A stretch of DNA of 64,000 nucleotides, taken from contig NZ_SOAV01000002.1 in NCBI RefSeq assembly GCF_004364245.1, forward strand, positions 496,001 through 560,000, read 5' to 3'. A program made the position numbers and the translations under genes. Below, in pieces: positions 46,813 through 56,383 of the stretch; position 1 is the stretch's first letter, and the number at the start of each line of letters is the position of its first letter. This DNA is from Streptomyces sp. BK208 (GTDB lineage Bacteria > Actinomycetota > Actinomycetes > Streptomycetales > Streptomycetaceae). The notes under the pieces were generated by a model. It made no database searches. It saw nothing but the letters and a program-made list of their open reading frames with translations, and was not told where the DNA came from.

Positions 46813-47829
46813 ATGCTCAGTGAACGCAGGCTCCAGGTGCTGCGCGCCATCGTCCAGGACTACGTCGGCACCGAGGAACCGGTCGGTTCCAAGGCCCTCA
46901 CCGAGCGGCACAACCTCGGCGTCTCCCCGGCCACCGTGCGCAACGACATGGCGGCCCTGGAGGACGAGGGGTTCATCGCGCAGCCGCACACCAGCGCGGG
47001 ACGCATCCCGACCGACAAGGGCTACCGGCTCTTCGTCGACAAGCTGGCCGGCGTCAAGCCGATGACCGCGCCCGAGCGGCGTGCCATCCAGAACTTCCTG
47101 GAGGGCGCCGTCGACCTCGACGACGTGGTGGCCCGCACGGTGCGGCTGCTCGCGCAGCTGACCCGGCAGGTCGCCGTCGTGCAGTACCCCTCGCTGACCC
47201 GCTCGACGGTGCGGCACGTGGAGCTGCTCTCGCTCGCACCCGCGCGCCTGATGCTGGTGCTGATCACCGACACCGGCCGGGTCGAGCAGCGCATGGTCGA
47301 CTGTCCCGTGCCGTTCGGCGAGGCGTCGCTGGCCGACCTGCGGGCGCGGCTCAACAGCCGGGTCGCGGGACGCCGTTTCACGGACGTGCCCGGTCTGGTC
47401 GAGGACCTGCCGGAGGCGTTCGAGGCCGAGGATCGCGGTACGGTCTCCACCGTGCTCTCCACTCTCCTGGAGACGCTGGTCGAGGAGAACGAGGAGCGGC
47501 TGATGATCGGCGGCACCGCCAATCTGACCCGCTTCGGGCACGACTTCCCCCTGGTGATCCGGCCGGTGCTGGAGGCACTCGAGGAGCAGGTCGTGCTCCT
47601 CAAGCTGCTCGGCGAGGCGAAGGATCCGGGCGTGACCGTACGGATCGGTCATGAGAACGCCCACGAGGGACTCAACTCAACGTCCGTCGTGTCGGTCGGC
47701 TACGGTTCGGGCGGCGAGGCGGTTGCCAAGCTCGGCGTGGTCGGACCGACCCGCATGGACTACCCGGGAACGATGGGAGCGGTACGCGCAGTGGCACGGT
47801 ACGTCGGACAGATCCTGGCGGAGTCGTAG
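46813..47829 (+). CDS. hrcA: Heat-inducible transcription repressor HrcA
   Basis: 338 residues. The N-terminal winged helix ([63 protein letters not shown]) binds CIRCE. The GAF-like and dimerisation parts follow, ending in [20 protein letters not shown]. It represses chaperone genes; the CIRCE site directly upstream shows autoregulation. GGAGG lies 10 bases before the ATG. dnaJ starts at the next base after its stop. Confidence 0.96.
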   Translation: MLSERRLQVLRAIVQDYVGTEEPVGSKALTERHNLGVSPATVRNDMAALEDEGFIAQPHTSAGRIPTDKGYRLFVDKLAGVKPMTAPERRAIQNFLEGAVDLDDVVARTVRLLAQLTRQVAVVQYPSLTRSTVRHVELLSLAPARLMLVLITDTGRVEQRMVDCPVPFGEASLADLRARLNSRVAGRRFTDVPGLVEDLPEAFEAEDRGTVSTVLSTLLETLVEENEERLMIGGTANLTRFGHDFPLVIRPVLEALEEQVVLLKLLGEAKDPGVTVRIGHENAHEGLNSTSVVSVGYGSGGEAVAKLGVVGPTRMDYPGTMGAVRAVARYVGQILAES

Positions 47830-48966
47830 GTGGCCACGGACTACTACGCCGTACTCGGCGTGCGCCGCGACGCTTCCCAGGACGAGATCAAGAAGGCGTT
47901 CCGGAGGCTCGCCCGCGAGCTACACCCGGACGTCAACCCCGATCCGAAGACCCAGGAGCGGTTCAAGGAGATCAACGCCGCCTACGAGGTGCTGTCGGAC
48001 CCGCAGAAGAAGCAGGTCTACGACCTCGGCGGCGACCCGCTCTCGCAGGCCGCCGGCGGCGGCGCGGGCGGCTTCGGCGCGGGTGGCTTCGGGAACTTCT
48101 CGGACATCATGGACGCGTTCTTCGGTACGGCGTCGCAGCGCGGACCGCGCTCGCGCACCCGCCGCGGCCAGGACGCGATGATCCGCATCGAGGTCGAGCT
48201 GGACGAGGCCGCTTTCGGTACGACCAAGGACATCCAGGTCGACACGGCGGTCGTCTGCAACACCTGCAACGGCGAGGGCGCGGCCCCCGGCACGTCGGCC
48301 CAGACGTGTGACATGTGCCGCGGCCGCGGCGAGGTGTCCCAGGTCACCCGGTCCTTCCTGGGTCAGGTCATGACCTCGCGTCCCTGCCCGCAGTGCCAGG
48401 GCTTCGGCACCGTGGTCCCGACCCCGTGCCCCGAGTGCGCGGGCGACGGCCGGGTCCGCTCCCGGCGCACCCTGACCGTGAAGATCCCGGCCGGCGTCGA
48501 CAACGGCACCCGGATCCAGCTGGCGGGCGAGGGCGAGGTGGGCCCGGGCGGCGGTCCCGCCGGCGACCTGTACGTCGAGATCCACGAGCTGCCCCACTCG
48601 ACCTTCCAGCGCCGGGGTGACGACCTGCACTGCACGGTCACCATCCCGATGACGGCGGCGGCCCTCGGCACGAAGGTGCCGCTGGAGACCCTCGACGGCA
48701 TGGAGGAGGTCGACATCCGCCCGGGCACCCAGTCGGGCCAGTCGATCCCGAAGCACGGCAGGGGCGTCACCCACCTGCGCGGCGGCGGCCGGGGCGACCT
48801 CATCGTCCACGTCGAGGTCACCACCCCGGGCAAGCTCGACCCCGAGCAGGAACGCCTCCTGCGCGAGCTGGCCAAGCTCCGCGGCGAGGAGCGCCCGACG
48901 GGTCAGTTCCAGCCGGGGCAGCAGGGTCTGTTCTCCCGCCTGAAGGACGCTTTCAACGGGCGGTGA
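47830..48966 (+). CDS. dnaJ: Chaperone DnaJ (second copy type, DnaJ2)
   Basis: 378 residues, GTG start immediately after the hrcA stop codon. The J domain has HPD at 32-34 (ARELHPDVNPD). A Gly/Phe region precedes four zinc-binding repeats (CNTCNGEG, CDMCRGRG, CPQCQGFG, CPECAGDG) and the C-terminal substrate-binding domain. It stimulates DnaK ATPase. In Streptomyces this HrcA-linked copy is separate from the dnaK-grpE-dnaJ operon (from memory). Confidence 0.95.
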   Translation: MATDYYAVLGVRRDASQDEIKKAFRRLARELHPDVNPDPKTQERFKEINAAYEVLSDPQKKQVYDLGGDPLSQAAGGGAGGFGAGGFGNFSDIMDAFFGTASQRGPRSRTRRGQDAMIRIEVELDEAAFGTTKDIQVDTAVVCNTCNGEGAAPGTSAQTCDMCRGRGEVSQVTRSFLGQVMTSRPCPQCQGFGTVVPTPCPECAGDGRVRSRRTLTVKIPAGVDNGTRIQLAGEGEVGPGGGPAGDLYVEIHELPHSTFQRRGDDLHCTVTIPMTAAALGTKVPLETLDGMEEVDIRPGTQSGQSIPKHGRGVTHLRGGGRGDLIVHVEVTTPGKLDPEQERLLRELAKLRGEERPTGQFQPGQQGLFSRLKDAFNGR

Positions 48967-49054
48967 CGGGCCTTCCGGGGATGCGGATGCTCCTGGCGTA
49001 TGCCGTCGGAAGCCCGGATTCGGACTTGTGTGGAGGACGTGACAACATGCCGTC

Positions 49055-50140
49055 ATGTCCTCCGCACTGACCGATCTCTTCCCCTACCCGATCGTGCAGG
49101 CGCCCATGGCGGGCGGCGTCTCCGTGCCAGGGCTCGCGGCGGCGGTGTCCGAGGCGGGCGGGCTGGGCTTCCTCGCCGCCGGGTACAAGACCGCGGACGG
49201 GATGTACCAGGAGATCAAGCACCTGCGGGGACTGACCGGCCGCCCCTTCGGCGTCAACCTCTTCCTCCCGCAGCCCGAGGCGGCCGACTCCGCCGCCGTC
49301 GACGTCTACGCCCACCAGCTGGCCGGAGAGGCCGCCTGGTACGAGACGGAGCTGGGCGACCCGGACAGCGGACGCGACGACGGCTACGAGACCAAGCTCG
49401 CCGTCCTGCTGGACAACCCCGTGCCGGTGGTGTCCTTCCACTTCGGCGTGCCGAGCCGTGAGGTCGTCGACTCCCTCCACCGGGTGGGCACCTTCGCCCT
49501 GGTCGGCGCGACCACCGCGGACGAGGCCCGGGCCGTCGAGGAGTCCGGCGCCGACGCGGTGATCGCTCAGGGCGTCGAGGCCGGCGGCCACCAGGGCACC
49601 CACCGGGACAACCCGGAGACCGGCGGCGCGGGCACCGGGCTGCTGTCGCTGGTCGCCCAAATCCGGGAGGCGGTGAGCCTGCCGATCGTCGCCGCAGGCG
49701 GCATCATGCGCGGCGCCCAGATCGCCGCGGTCCTCGCGGCGGGCGCGAGCGCGGCCCAGCTCGGCACCGCCTTCCTCGCCACCCCCGAGTCGGGCGCGCA
49801 CGACCTGCACAAGCGGGCGCTGACCGACCCGCTGTTCGTCCGCACCGAACTCACCCGCGCCTTCTCGGGCCGCCCCGCCCGCGCCCTGGTCAACCGCTTC
49901 CTGCGCGAGCACGGCCCCTACGCCCCCGCCGCCTATCCCGAGGTGCACCACCTCACCTCGCCGGTGCGCAGGGCGGCGGCGAAGGCGGGCGACGCGCAGG
50001 GCATGGCGCTGTGGGCGGGCCAGGGGCACCGGATGGCGCGGGAGCTGCCCGCCGGGCGGCTCGTGGAGGTGCTGGCGGCAGAACTCGCCGCCGCGGGGAC
50101 AGCGTTGTCGGGGTACGCGACGGGAGGCGGCGCCCGATGA
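49055..50140 (+). CDS. Nitronate monooxygenase (2-nitropropane dioxygenase family)
   Basis: 361 residues of the FMN-dependent nitronate monooxygenase family. Visible are YPIVQAPMAGGVSVPGLAAAVSEAGGLGFLAAG, VIAQGVEAGGHQGTH, VAAGGIMRGAQIAAVLAAGASAAQLGTAFL. It oxidises alkyl nitronates such as propionate-3-nitronate to detoxify them. ATG 49055 follows GACAAC (49041-49046) by 8 bases, suggesting a leaderless message. Its stop overlaps the rsmE start (ATGA). Confidence 0.9.
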   Translation: MSSALTDLFPYPIVQAPMAGGVSVPGLAAAVSEAGGLGFLAAGYKTADGMYQEIKHLRGLTGRPFGVNLFLPQPEAADSAAVDVYAHQLAGEAAWYETELGDPDSGRDDGYETKLAVLLDNPVPVVSFHFGVPSREVVDSLHRVGTFALVGATTADEARAVEESGADAVIAQGVEAGGHQGTHRDNPETGGAGTGLLSLVAQIREAVSLPIVAAGGIMRGAQIAAVLAAGASAAQLGTAFLATPESGAHDLHKRALTDPLFVRTELTRAFSGRPARALVNRFLREHGPYAPAAYPEVHHLTSPVRRAAAKAGDAQGMALWAGQGHRMARELPAGRLVEVLAAELAAAGTALSGYATGGGAR

Positions 50141-50886
50141 CGGCACCGGTGTTCGTGGTCGACTCCCTGCGGCCTGAGGACCTGCCCGCGGGGGAGTACG
50201 TCCTCGACGGCCCCGAGGGACGGCACGCCGTCTCCGTGAAGCGGCTGCGGGCGGGCGAGGACGTCGTCCTCACCGACGGGCGCGGGCGCTGGGCCGAGGG
50301 CTCGGTGAAGGCCGCGGAGGGCAAGGACCGCCTCGTCGTCACCGTCGCGGACGGTGTGCGCGAGGAGCCCGCCGAGCAGCCCCGCATCACCGTCGTCCAG
50401 GCCCTGCCCAAGGGCGACCGCGGTGAGCTCGCCGTCGAGACGATGACCGAGGTCGGCGTCGACGCGATCGTGCCGTGGGCGGCGTCCAGGTGCATCACGC
50501 AGTGGAAGGGCGAGCGGGGCCAGAAGGCGCTCGGCAAGTGGCGGGCGACGGCCCGGGAGGCCGGCAAGCAGTCCCGCCGGGTCCGCTTCCCCGACGTCGC
50601 GGACGCGGCGACGAGCAAGCAGGTTGCCTCACTTCTGGCCGACGCGGACTTCGCCGCCGTACTCCACGAGAGCGGCGAGGCGCCCCTGTCCGCCGCCGAA
50701 CTGCCCGCCACCGGCGACATCGTGCTCGTCGTCGGTCCCGAAGGGGGCGTGTCCCCGGAGGAGTTGGCCCTGTTCGCCGAGGCCGGTGCCCTGCCCTACC
50801 GGCTGGGCCGCAGCGTCCTGCGCACCTCCACCGCGGGCACCGCCGCGACCGCCGTCCTGCTGGCCCGCACCGGCCGCTGGTCCTGA
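50137..50886 (+). CDS. rsmE: 16S rRNA (uracil1498-N3)-methyltransferase
   Basis: 249 residues of the SPOUT methyltransferase RsmE family, which methylates U1498 near the decoding site. Motifs include LDGPEGRHAVSVKRLRAGE, QALPKGDRGELAVETMTEVGVD, and the S-adenosylmethionine knot LVVGPEGGVSPEELALF ... LRTSTAGTAATAVLL. The start ATG at 50137 overlaps the upstream stop, indicating coupling. Confidence 0.95.
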   Translation: MTAPVFVVDSLRPEDLPAGEYVLDGPEGRHAVSVKRLRAGEDVVLTDGRGRWAEGSVKAAEGKDRLVVTVADGVREEPAEQPRITVVQALPKGDRGELAVETMTEVGVDAIVPWAASRCITQWKGERGQKALGKWRATAREAGKQSRRVRFPDVADAATSKQVASLLADADFAAVLHESGEAPLSAAELPATGDIVLVVGPEGGVSPEELALFAEAGALPYRLGRSVLRTSTAGTAATAVLLARTGRWS

Positions 50887-51056
50887 CGGCCCCGGGGGCA
50901 CGGGGTCCTGACGCCCCCTGCCTCCCCAGGCGGACGGCCAGGTCGTCCACGGCGAGCCTGCGCTGCCCGCCGGTCGTCGCCCATGGAGCCCACGGTGGTG
51001 AGGAGTGGCCGTATGCGCCCTACCGCCGGTCCCGCGGGGGTGGGAAGCTGCCCTCC

Positions 51057-51572
51057 ATGGGGGCATTGAGGCGGATTTGGCGCACGGCTCCGGTGGTCGT
51101 CGGCTCGGTCGTCGCCGTCGGGGCCGTCGTCGCGTGCGAACCGGGCGGACTCAGCTCCGCGACCGTGGCCTACACGACCGACCGGACCGTGACCCGTGAA
51201 CTGGAGCGGCAGAAGGCCGAGGTGCGCTGGCTCACCTGCACCGCCGACTACGGCGACAAGGGCGCCACCGCCTCGGCCACCGGGAACACCGTCGCCTCCG
51301 TCCACTGCGAGGGCAGGACGGACGCGGGCCGGGACATCACCGTCGACGGCAAGGTCACCCGGGTCGTCGACGGCGCCTGTGTGCGCGGCGACCTGACCGC
51401 GAAGGTGGACGGCAAGGAGTGGTTCCGGGTGAAGGGGCTGGGCGACTGCGACGCCACCACCGCGCCGCCCGCGGGCCGGCCCTCCCCGAACGGGCCCGGG
51501 CCCACCGTGACCGTGACCCGGACCATCTGGTGCCCCGACGACCCGCACTGCCGACCGGTCGAAGGGAAGTGA
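51057..51572 (+). CDS. Putative lipoprotein, DUF4333-like
   Basis: 171 residues. A basic N-terminus and hydrophobic stretch end in the lipobox VVAC with C27 as the predicted lipidated residue (VGAVVACEPGG). The secreted part (about 35-140) contains VTRELERQKAEVRWLTCTAD and two further cysteines in VHCEGRTDAG and DGACVRGDL, suggesting a small DUF4333-like beta domain. A Pro/Gly-rich tail with CPDDPHC follows. Function unknown, probably envelope-located. Confidence 0.7.
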   Translation: MGALRRIWRTAPVVVGSVVAVGAVVACEPGGLSSATVAYTTDRTVTRELERQKAEVRWLTCTADYGDKGATASATGNTVASVHCEGRTDAGRDITVDGKVTRVVDGACVRGDLTAKVDGKEWFRVKGLGDCDATTAPPAGRPSPNGPGPTVTVTRTIWCPDDPHCRPVEGK

Positions 51573-51652
51573 GAACCGGCGGCCCCGCGTCCTCGGCCGG
51601 GAAGTGATCCAAACCTCTGTCGGCGGGCGGCGCCCCTGCATAGGGTGAGGGG

Positions 51653-54600
51653 GTGACTCAGCCAGCGACGCCTGCCTACCTCCGCTTTCCGCACCCGCAC
51701 GGCGAGTTGGTCGCCTTCACCGCCGAGGACGACGTGTGGCTCGCCCCGCTCGACGGCGGCCGCGCCTGGCGGGTCAGCGCCGACAACGTGCCGGTGAACC
51801 ACCCGCGCATCTCGCCCGACGGCACCACCCTCGCCTGGACCTCCACCCGCGACGGCGCCCCCGAGGTGCACGCCGCCCCCGTCGACGGCGGCCCCGCCCG
51901 GCGCCTCACCCACTGGGGCAGCATCAGGACCCAGGTGCGCGGCTGGACGGCCGAGGGCCACGTCCTCGCCCTGAGCACCTACGGCGAGGCCAGCCTGCGC
52001 CGCAGCTGGGCCCGCGCCGTCCCGCTCGACGGCGGACCGTCCACCACCCTGCCCTACGGACCCGTCGGCGACGTCGCCCACGGTCCGCACACCGTGCTGC
52101 TGTCCGCCCCGATGGGCCGCGAGGCCGCCTGGTGGAAGCGCTACCGGGGCGGCACCGCGGGCAAGCTGTGGATCGACCCCGAGGACGACGGCGAGTTCGT
52201 CCGCCTGCACGCCGACCTCGACGGCAACATCGAGTACCCCTTCTGGGTCGGCGACCGGATCGCCTTCCTCTCCGACCACGAAGGCACCGGCGCGCTCTAC
52301 TCCTCCCTCGCCGACGGCTCCGACCTGCGCCGGCACACCCCTCTCGACGGCTTCTACGCCCGCCACGCGGCCACCGACGGCAGCCGCGTCGTCTACTCGT
52401 CCGCCGGTGAGCTGTGGACGCTGGACGATCTCGACGGCGCCGAGCCCCGCCGCCTCGACATCCGGCTCGGCGGCGCCCGCGTCGACCTCCGGCCCCACCC
52501 GGTCAACGCCGCCCGCTGGTTCGGCACCGCGTCCCCCGACCACACCGCGCGCGGCAGCGCCGTCGCCGTACGCGGCGGCGTGCACTGGGTCACCCACCGC
52601 GCCGGACCGGCCCGCGCGCTCGCGGCCACCCCCGGCGTACGCACCCGGCTGCCGCGCACCTTCCGCAGCGACGGCGAGGAGTGGGTGGTGTGGGTGACGG
52701 ACGCCGAGGGCGACGACGCCCTGGAGTTCGCGCCCGCCACCGGCCTCGCCCCCGGCGCCACCGCACGCCGCCTGGCCGCCGGACAGCTCGGCCGGGTGCT
52801 GCACCTCGCCGTGGCCCCCGACGGCGGCCGGGTCGCCGTCGCCTCGCACGACGGGCGGGTCCTGCTCGTCGAGCGGGAGAGCGGCGAGGTCCGCGAGGTG
52901 GACCGCAGCGAGGACGGTGACGCCTCCGGCCTGGTCTTCTCGCCCGACTCCGCCTGGCTCGCCTGGTCCCACCCGGGCCCGGAGCCGCTGCGGCAGCTCA
53001 AGCTCGCCAACACCACCGACCTGTCGGTGAGCGAGGCGACGCCGCTGCGCTTCAAGGACTACTCGCCGGCCTTCACCCTGGACGGCAAGCACCTCGCGTT
53101 CCTCTCCACCCGGTCCTTCGACCCGGTCTACGACGAGCACGTCTTCGACCTCGCCTTCGTCGAGGGCGCCCGGCCGTACCTGATCACGCTGGCCGCGGCC
53201 ACCCCCTCGCCGTTCGGCCCGCAGCGTCACGGCCGCCCCTTCGAGACCCCGGACCGCGAGGAGACCCCCGACAGCGAGGGCACCCCCAGCACCCGGATCG
53301 ACATCGAGGGCCTCGCCGACCGCATCGTGCCCTTCCCGGTGGAGGCCGCCCGCTACTCCCGGCTGCGCGCCGCCAAGGACGGCGTCCTGTGGCTGCGCCA
53401 CCCGCTCACCGGCGTCCTCGGCTCCTCCCGCGCCAACCCGGAGGACCCGGACCCCAACACCGAGCTCGAGCGGTACGACCTCGTCCAGCAGCGCGTCGAG
53501 CACCTCGCGGGCGACGCCGACCACTTCGAGGTCAGCGGCGACGGCAAGCGGGTACTGCTGTGGACCGACGGGCGGCTCAAGGTCGTGCCCAGCGACCGGC
53601 GGGCCTCCGGCGACGAGGACAGCGACACCAACATCAGTGTCGACCTGGGCCGGGTCCGGCAGACCGTCGAACCGGCCGCCGAGTGGCGGCAGATGTTCGA
53701 CGAGACCGGCCGCATCATGCGCGACCACTTCTGGCGTGCCGACATGAACGGCGTCGACTGGGACGGCGTCCTGGACCGCTACCGGCCCGTCCTCGACCGC
53801 CTCGCCACCCACGACGACCTGGTCGACCTGCTGTGGGAGGTGCACGGCGAACTCGGCACCTCGCACGCCTACGTCACCCCGCGCGGCGGACACGGCTCCG
53901 GCGCCCGGCAGGGCCTGCTCGGCGCCGACCTCTCCCGGCACGAGGACGGCACCTGGCGCGTCGACCGCGTCCTGCCCTCGGAGACCTCCGACCCCGACGC
54001 CCGCTCCCCGCTCGCCGCGCCCGGAGTCGCCGTGCGCGCCGGGGACGCGATCGTCGCGGTCGCCGGGCAGGCCGTCGACCCGGTCACCGGGCCCGGGCCG
54101 CTGCTCGTCGGCACGGCGGGCAAGCCGGTCGAGCTGACCGTCTCCCCGTCGGGCGGCGGAGAGGTGCGGCACGCCGTCGTCGTCCCGCTCGCCGACGAGG
54201 AGCCGCTGCGCTACCACGCCTGGGTCGCCGACCGGCGTGCCTACGTCCACGAGAAGTCCGGCGGCCGGCTCGGCTACCTCCACGTCCCCGACATGCAGGC
54301 GCCCGGCTGGGCCCAGATCCACCGCGACCTGCGCGTCGAGGTGGCCAGGGAGGGCCTGGTGGTCGACGTCCGCGAGAACCGCGGCGGACACACCTCCCAG
54401 CTGGTCGTGGAGAAGCTGGCCCGGCGCATCGTCGGCTGGGACCTGCCGCGCGGCATGCGGCCGTCCAGCTACCCGCTGGACGCGCCCCGCGGGCCGGTCG
54501 TGGCCGTCGCCAACGAGTTCTCCGGCTCGGACGGCGACATCGTCAACGCGGCGATCAAGGCGCTGGGCATCGGGCCGGTCGTCGGCGTCCGCACCTGGGG

Positions 54601-54850
54601 CGGCGTCATCGGCATCGACAGCCGCTACCGGCTGGTGGACGGCACGCTGATCACGCAGCCGAAGTACGCGTTCTGGCTGGAGGGTTACGGCTGGGGCGTG
54701 GAGAACCACGGCGTCGACCCGGACGTGGAGGTGCCGCAGCGCCCGCAGGACCATGCGGCGGGCCGCGACCCCCAGCTGGACGAGGCGATCGCGCTGGCGC
54801 TGGCAGCACTGGAGGAAACCCCGGCGAAGACACCGCCCACACTGCCGTAA
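51653..54850 (+). CDS. Tricorn-type protease
   Basis: 1065 residues, the usual length of tricorn core proteases that degrade peptides released by the proteasome. Two beta-propellers (about 1-300 and 310-660) are followed by C1, PDZ and C2 domains. The catalytic region shows ELGTSHAYV (S737, H738, matching the tricorn Ser-His pair) and NEFSGSDGD with nucleophile S959. GVENHGVDPDVEV holds the final acid region. No signal peptide is seen, so it is cytosolic. GTG 51653 follows TAGGGT (51641-51646) by 6 bases. Confidence 0.92.
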   Translation: MTQPATPAYLRFPHPHGELVAFTAEDDVWLAPLDGGRAWRVSADNVPVNHPRISPDGTTLAWTSTRDGAPEVHAAPVDGGPARRLTHWGSIRTQVRGWTAEGHVLALSTYGEASLRRSWARAVPLDGGPSTTLPYGPVGDVAHGPHTVLLSAPMGREAAWWKRYRGGTAGKLWIDPEDDGEFVRLHADLDGNIEYPFWVGDRIAFLSDHEGTGALYSSLADGSDLRRHTPLDGFYARHAATDGSRVVYSSAGELWTLDDLDGAEPRRLDIRLGGARVDLRPHPVNAARWFGTASPDHTARGSAVAVRGGVHWVTHRAGPARALAATPGVRTRLPRTFRSDGEEWVVWVTDAEGDDALEFAPATGLAPGATARRLAAGQLGRVLHLAVAPDGGRVAVASHDGRVLLVERESGEVREVDRSEDGDASGLVFSPDSAWLAWSHPGPEPLRQLKLANTTDLSVSEATPLRFKDYSPAFTLDGKHLAFLSTRSFDPVYDEHVFDLAFVEGARPYLITLAAATPSPFGPQRHGRPFETPDREETPDSEGTPSTRIDIEGLADRIVPFPVEAARYSRLRAAKDGVLWLRHPLTGVLGSSRANPEDPDPNTELERYDLVQQRVEHLAGDADHFEVSGDGKRVLLWTDGRLKVVPSDRRASGDEDSDTNISVDLGRVRQTVEPAAEWRQMFDETGRIMRDHFWRADMNGVDWDGVLDRYRPVLDRLATHDDLVDLLWEVHGELGTSHAYVTPRGGHGSGARQGLLGADLSRHEDGTWRVDRVLPSETSDPDARSPLAAPGVAVRAGDAIVAVAGQAVDPVTGPGPLLVGTAGKPVELTVSPSGGGEVRHAVVVPLADEEPLRYHAWVADRRAYVHEKSGGRLGYLHVPDMQAPGWAQIHRDLRVEVAREGLVVDVRENRGGHTSQLVVEKLARRIVGWDLPRGMRPSSYPLDAPRGPVVAVANEFSGSDGDIVNAAIKALGIGPVVGVRTWGGVIGIDSRYRLVDGTLITQPKYAFWLEGYGWGVENHGVDPDVEVPQRPQDHAAGRDPQLDEAIALALAALEETPAKTPPTLP

Positions 54851-55087
54851 CCGGCCCTGGGGGTACCTCCCGGGCCGTTCAGGCACTGGGGGAGGCACGG
54901 GCGGGCGCGGCGGCACCCGGCAAGCGCCGGCGGGCCCGCCCACCCGCCGTCCGCCCCGGCGCGCGGCACCCCAAGGCCCCCGGCGGCCATGCCGGCGCCC
55001 GGGTGGGCGCAGCATGAGCGGCGACTGCCCCCGGCCGGGGCGGCCGATACGATGCCCCGAGAAGATCACCGGCGTGAGGAGCACCCC

Positions 55088-55441
55088 ATGGCAGGGGAAC
55101 CCCAGGACGACTGCCTGTTCTGCAAGATCGTCGCAGGGCAGATCCCGGCGACGATCGTCCGCGAGACGGACACCACCGTCGCCTTCCGGGACATCAACCC
55201 CCAGGCGCCCACCCACGTCCTGGTGATCCCGAAGGCCCACCACAAGGACGCCGCCGCCCTCGCCGCCGCCGCCCCGGAACTCGCCGCCGACGTGCTGCGC
55301 GAGACGCAGGCCGTCGCCGACCAGGAGCGGCTGGACAGCTACCGCACCGTCTTCAACACGGGCAGCGGCGCCGGACAGACCGTCTGGCACGCGCACGCCC
55401 ACGTGGTCGGAGGCCGCGGCCTCCAGTGGCCCCCCGGCTAG
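55088..55441 (+). CDS. HIT family (Hint-like) nucleotide hydrolase
   Basis: 117 residues. [14 protein letters not shown] opens the protein and [10 protein letters not shown] carries the histidine triad (H-x-H-x-H). Hint proteins hydrolyse adenosine 5'-phosphoramidates. GAGGAG lies 6 bases before the ATG, and an upstream TACGAT may be its -10. The rnz gene starts 17 bases downstream. Confidence 0.93.
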   Translation: MAGEPQDDCLFCKIVAGQIPATIVRETDTTVAFRDINPQAPTHVLVIPKAHHKDAAALAAAAPELAADVLRETQAVADQERLDSYRTVFNTGSGAGQTVWHAHAHVVGGRGLQWPPG

Positions 55442-55457
55442 CCCGGAACGGAACACC

Positions 55458-56363
55458 GTGTCCGTACGCGAACTCGTCGTCCTGGGCACCGCCAGCCAGG
55501 TCCCGACCCGGCACCGCAACCACAACGGCTACCTCCTGCGCTGGGACGGCGAGGGCATCCTGTTCGACCCCGGTGAGGGCACCCAGCGCCAGATGCTGCG
55601 CGCCGGGGTCGCCGCCCACGACCTGAACCGGATCTGCGTCACGCACTTCCACGGCGACCACAGCCTCGGCCTCGCCGGGGTGATCCAGCGCATCAACCTC
55701 GACCAGGTCCCGCACGAGATCACCGCCCACTACCCGCGCTCCGGGCAGCGCTTCTTCGAACGCCTGCGGTACGCGACCGCCTACCGCGAGACCGTCGCCC
55801 TCTCCGAGGCCCCGGTCGACACCGACGGCCCCCTCGCCGTCACGCCCGCCTACACCCTGGACGCCCGCAAGCTGTCCCACCCCGTCGAGTCGTACGGTTA
55901 CCGGCTCACCGAGCCCGACGGGCGCCGCATGCTGCCCGACCGCCTCGCCGCGCACGGCATCAAGGGGCCCGACGTCGGCCGCATCCGGCGCGAGGGCTCG
56001 CTGAACGGCGTCCCGCTCGACGAGGTCAGCGAGGTCCGCCGCGGCCAGCGGTTCGCGTTCGTCATGGACACCCGGCTCTGCGCGGGCGTGCACGCGCTCG
56101 CCGAGGGCTGCGACCTGCTCGTCATCGAGTCGACCTTCCTCGACGAGGACGAGCGCCTCGCCGCCGACCACGGCCACCTCACCGCCGGTCAGGCCGCGCG
56201 GGTCGCCCGGGACGCGGGCGTACGCCACCTGGTCCTCACCCACTTCAGCCAGCGCTACTCCGACCCCGGGGAGTTCGAGCGGCAGGCGCGCTCGGCCGGT
56301 TACGAGGGCGAGCTGACCGTGGCCCGCGATCTCACCCGCGTACCGGTTCCGAAACGTCGGTGA
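55458..56363 (+). CDS. rnz: Ribonuclease Z (tRNA 3'-endonuclease, short form)
   Basis: 301 residues of the short bacterial form. The zinc motif is [13 protein letters not shown] (about 56-68), with further metal ligands in [10 protein letters not shown] and [10 protein letters not shown]. The enzyme trims tRNA precursors lacking encoded CCA, consistent with both tRNA-Ala genes in this window lacking CCA. GTG start. Confidence 0.93.
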   Translation: MSVRELVVLGTASQVPTRHRNHNGYLLRWDGEGILFDPGEGTQRQMLRAGVAAHDLNRICVTHFHGDHSLGLAGVIQRINLDQVPHEITAHYPRSGQRFFERLRYATAYRETVALSEAPVDTDGPLAVTPAYTLDARKLSHPVESYGYRLTEPDGRRMLPDRLAAHGIKGPDVGRIRREGSLNGVPLDEVSEVRRGQRFAFVMDTRLCAGVHALAEGCDLLVIESTFLDEDERLAADHGHLTAGQAARVARDAGVRHLVLTHFSQRYSDPGEFERQARSAGYEGELTVARDLTRVPVPKRR

Positions 56364-56383
56364 AAGCGCCGTACGATGCTCTG

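Noticed and set aside
51248..55525. A 1425-codon open frame on the minus strand
   Set aside because: It is antisense to the tricorn protease and HIT genes, which have clear domains. Long antisense frames arise from GC-rich third positions in this genome.
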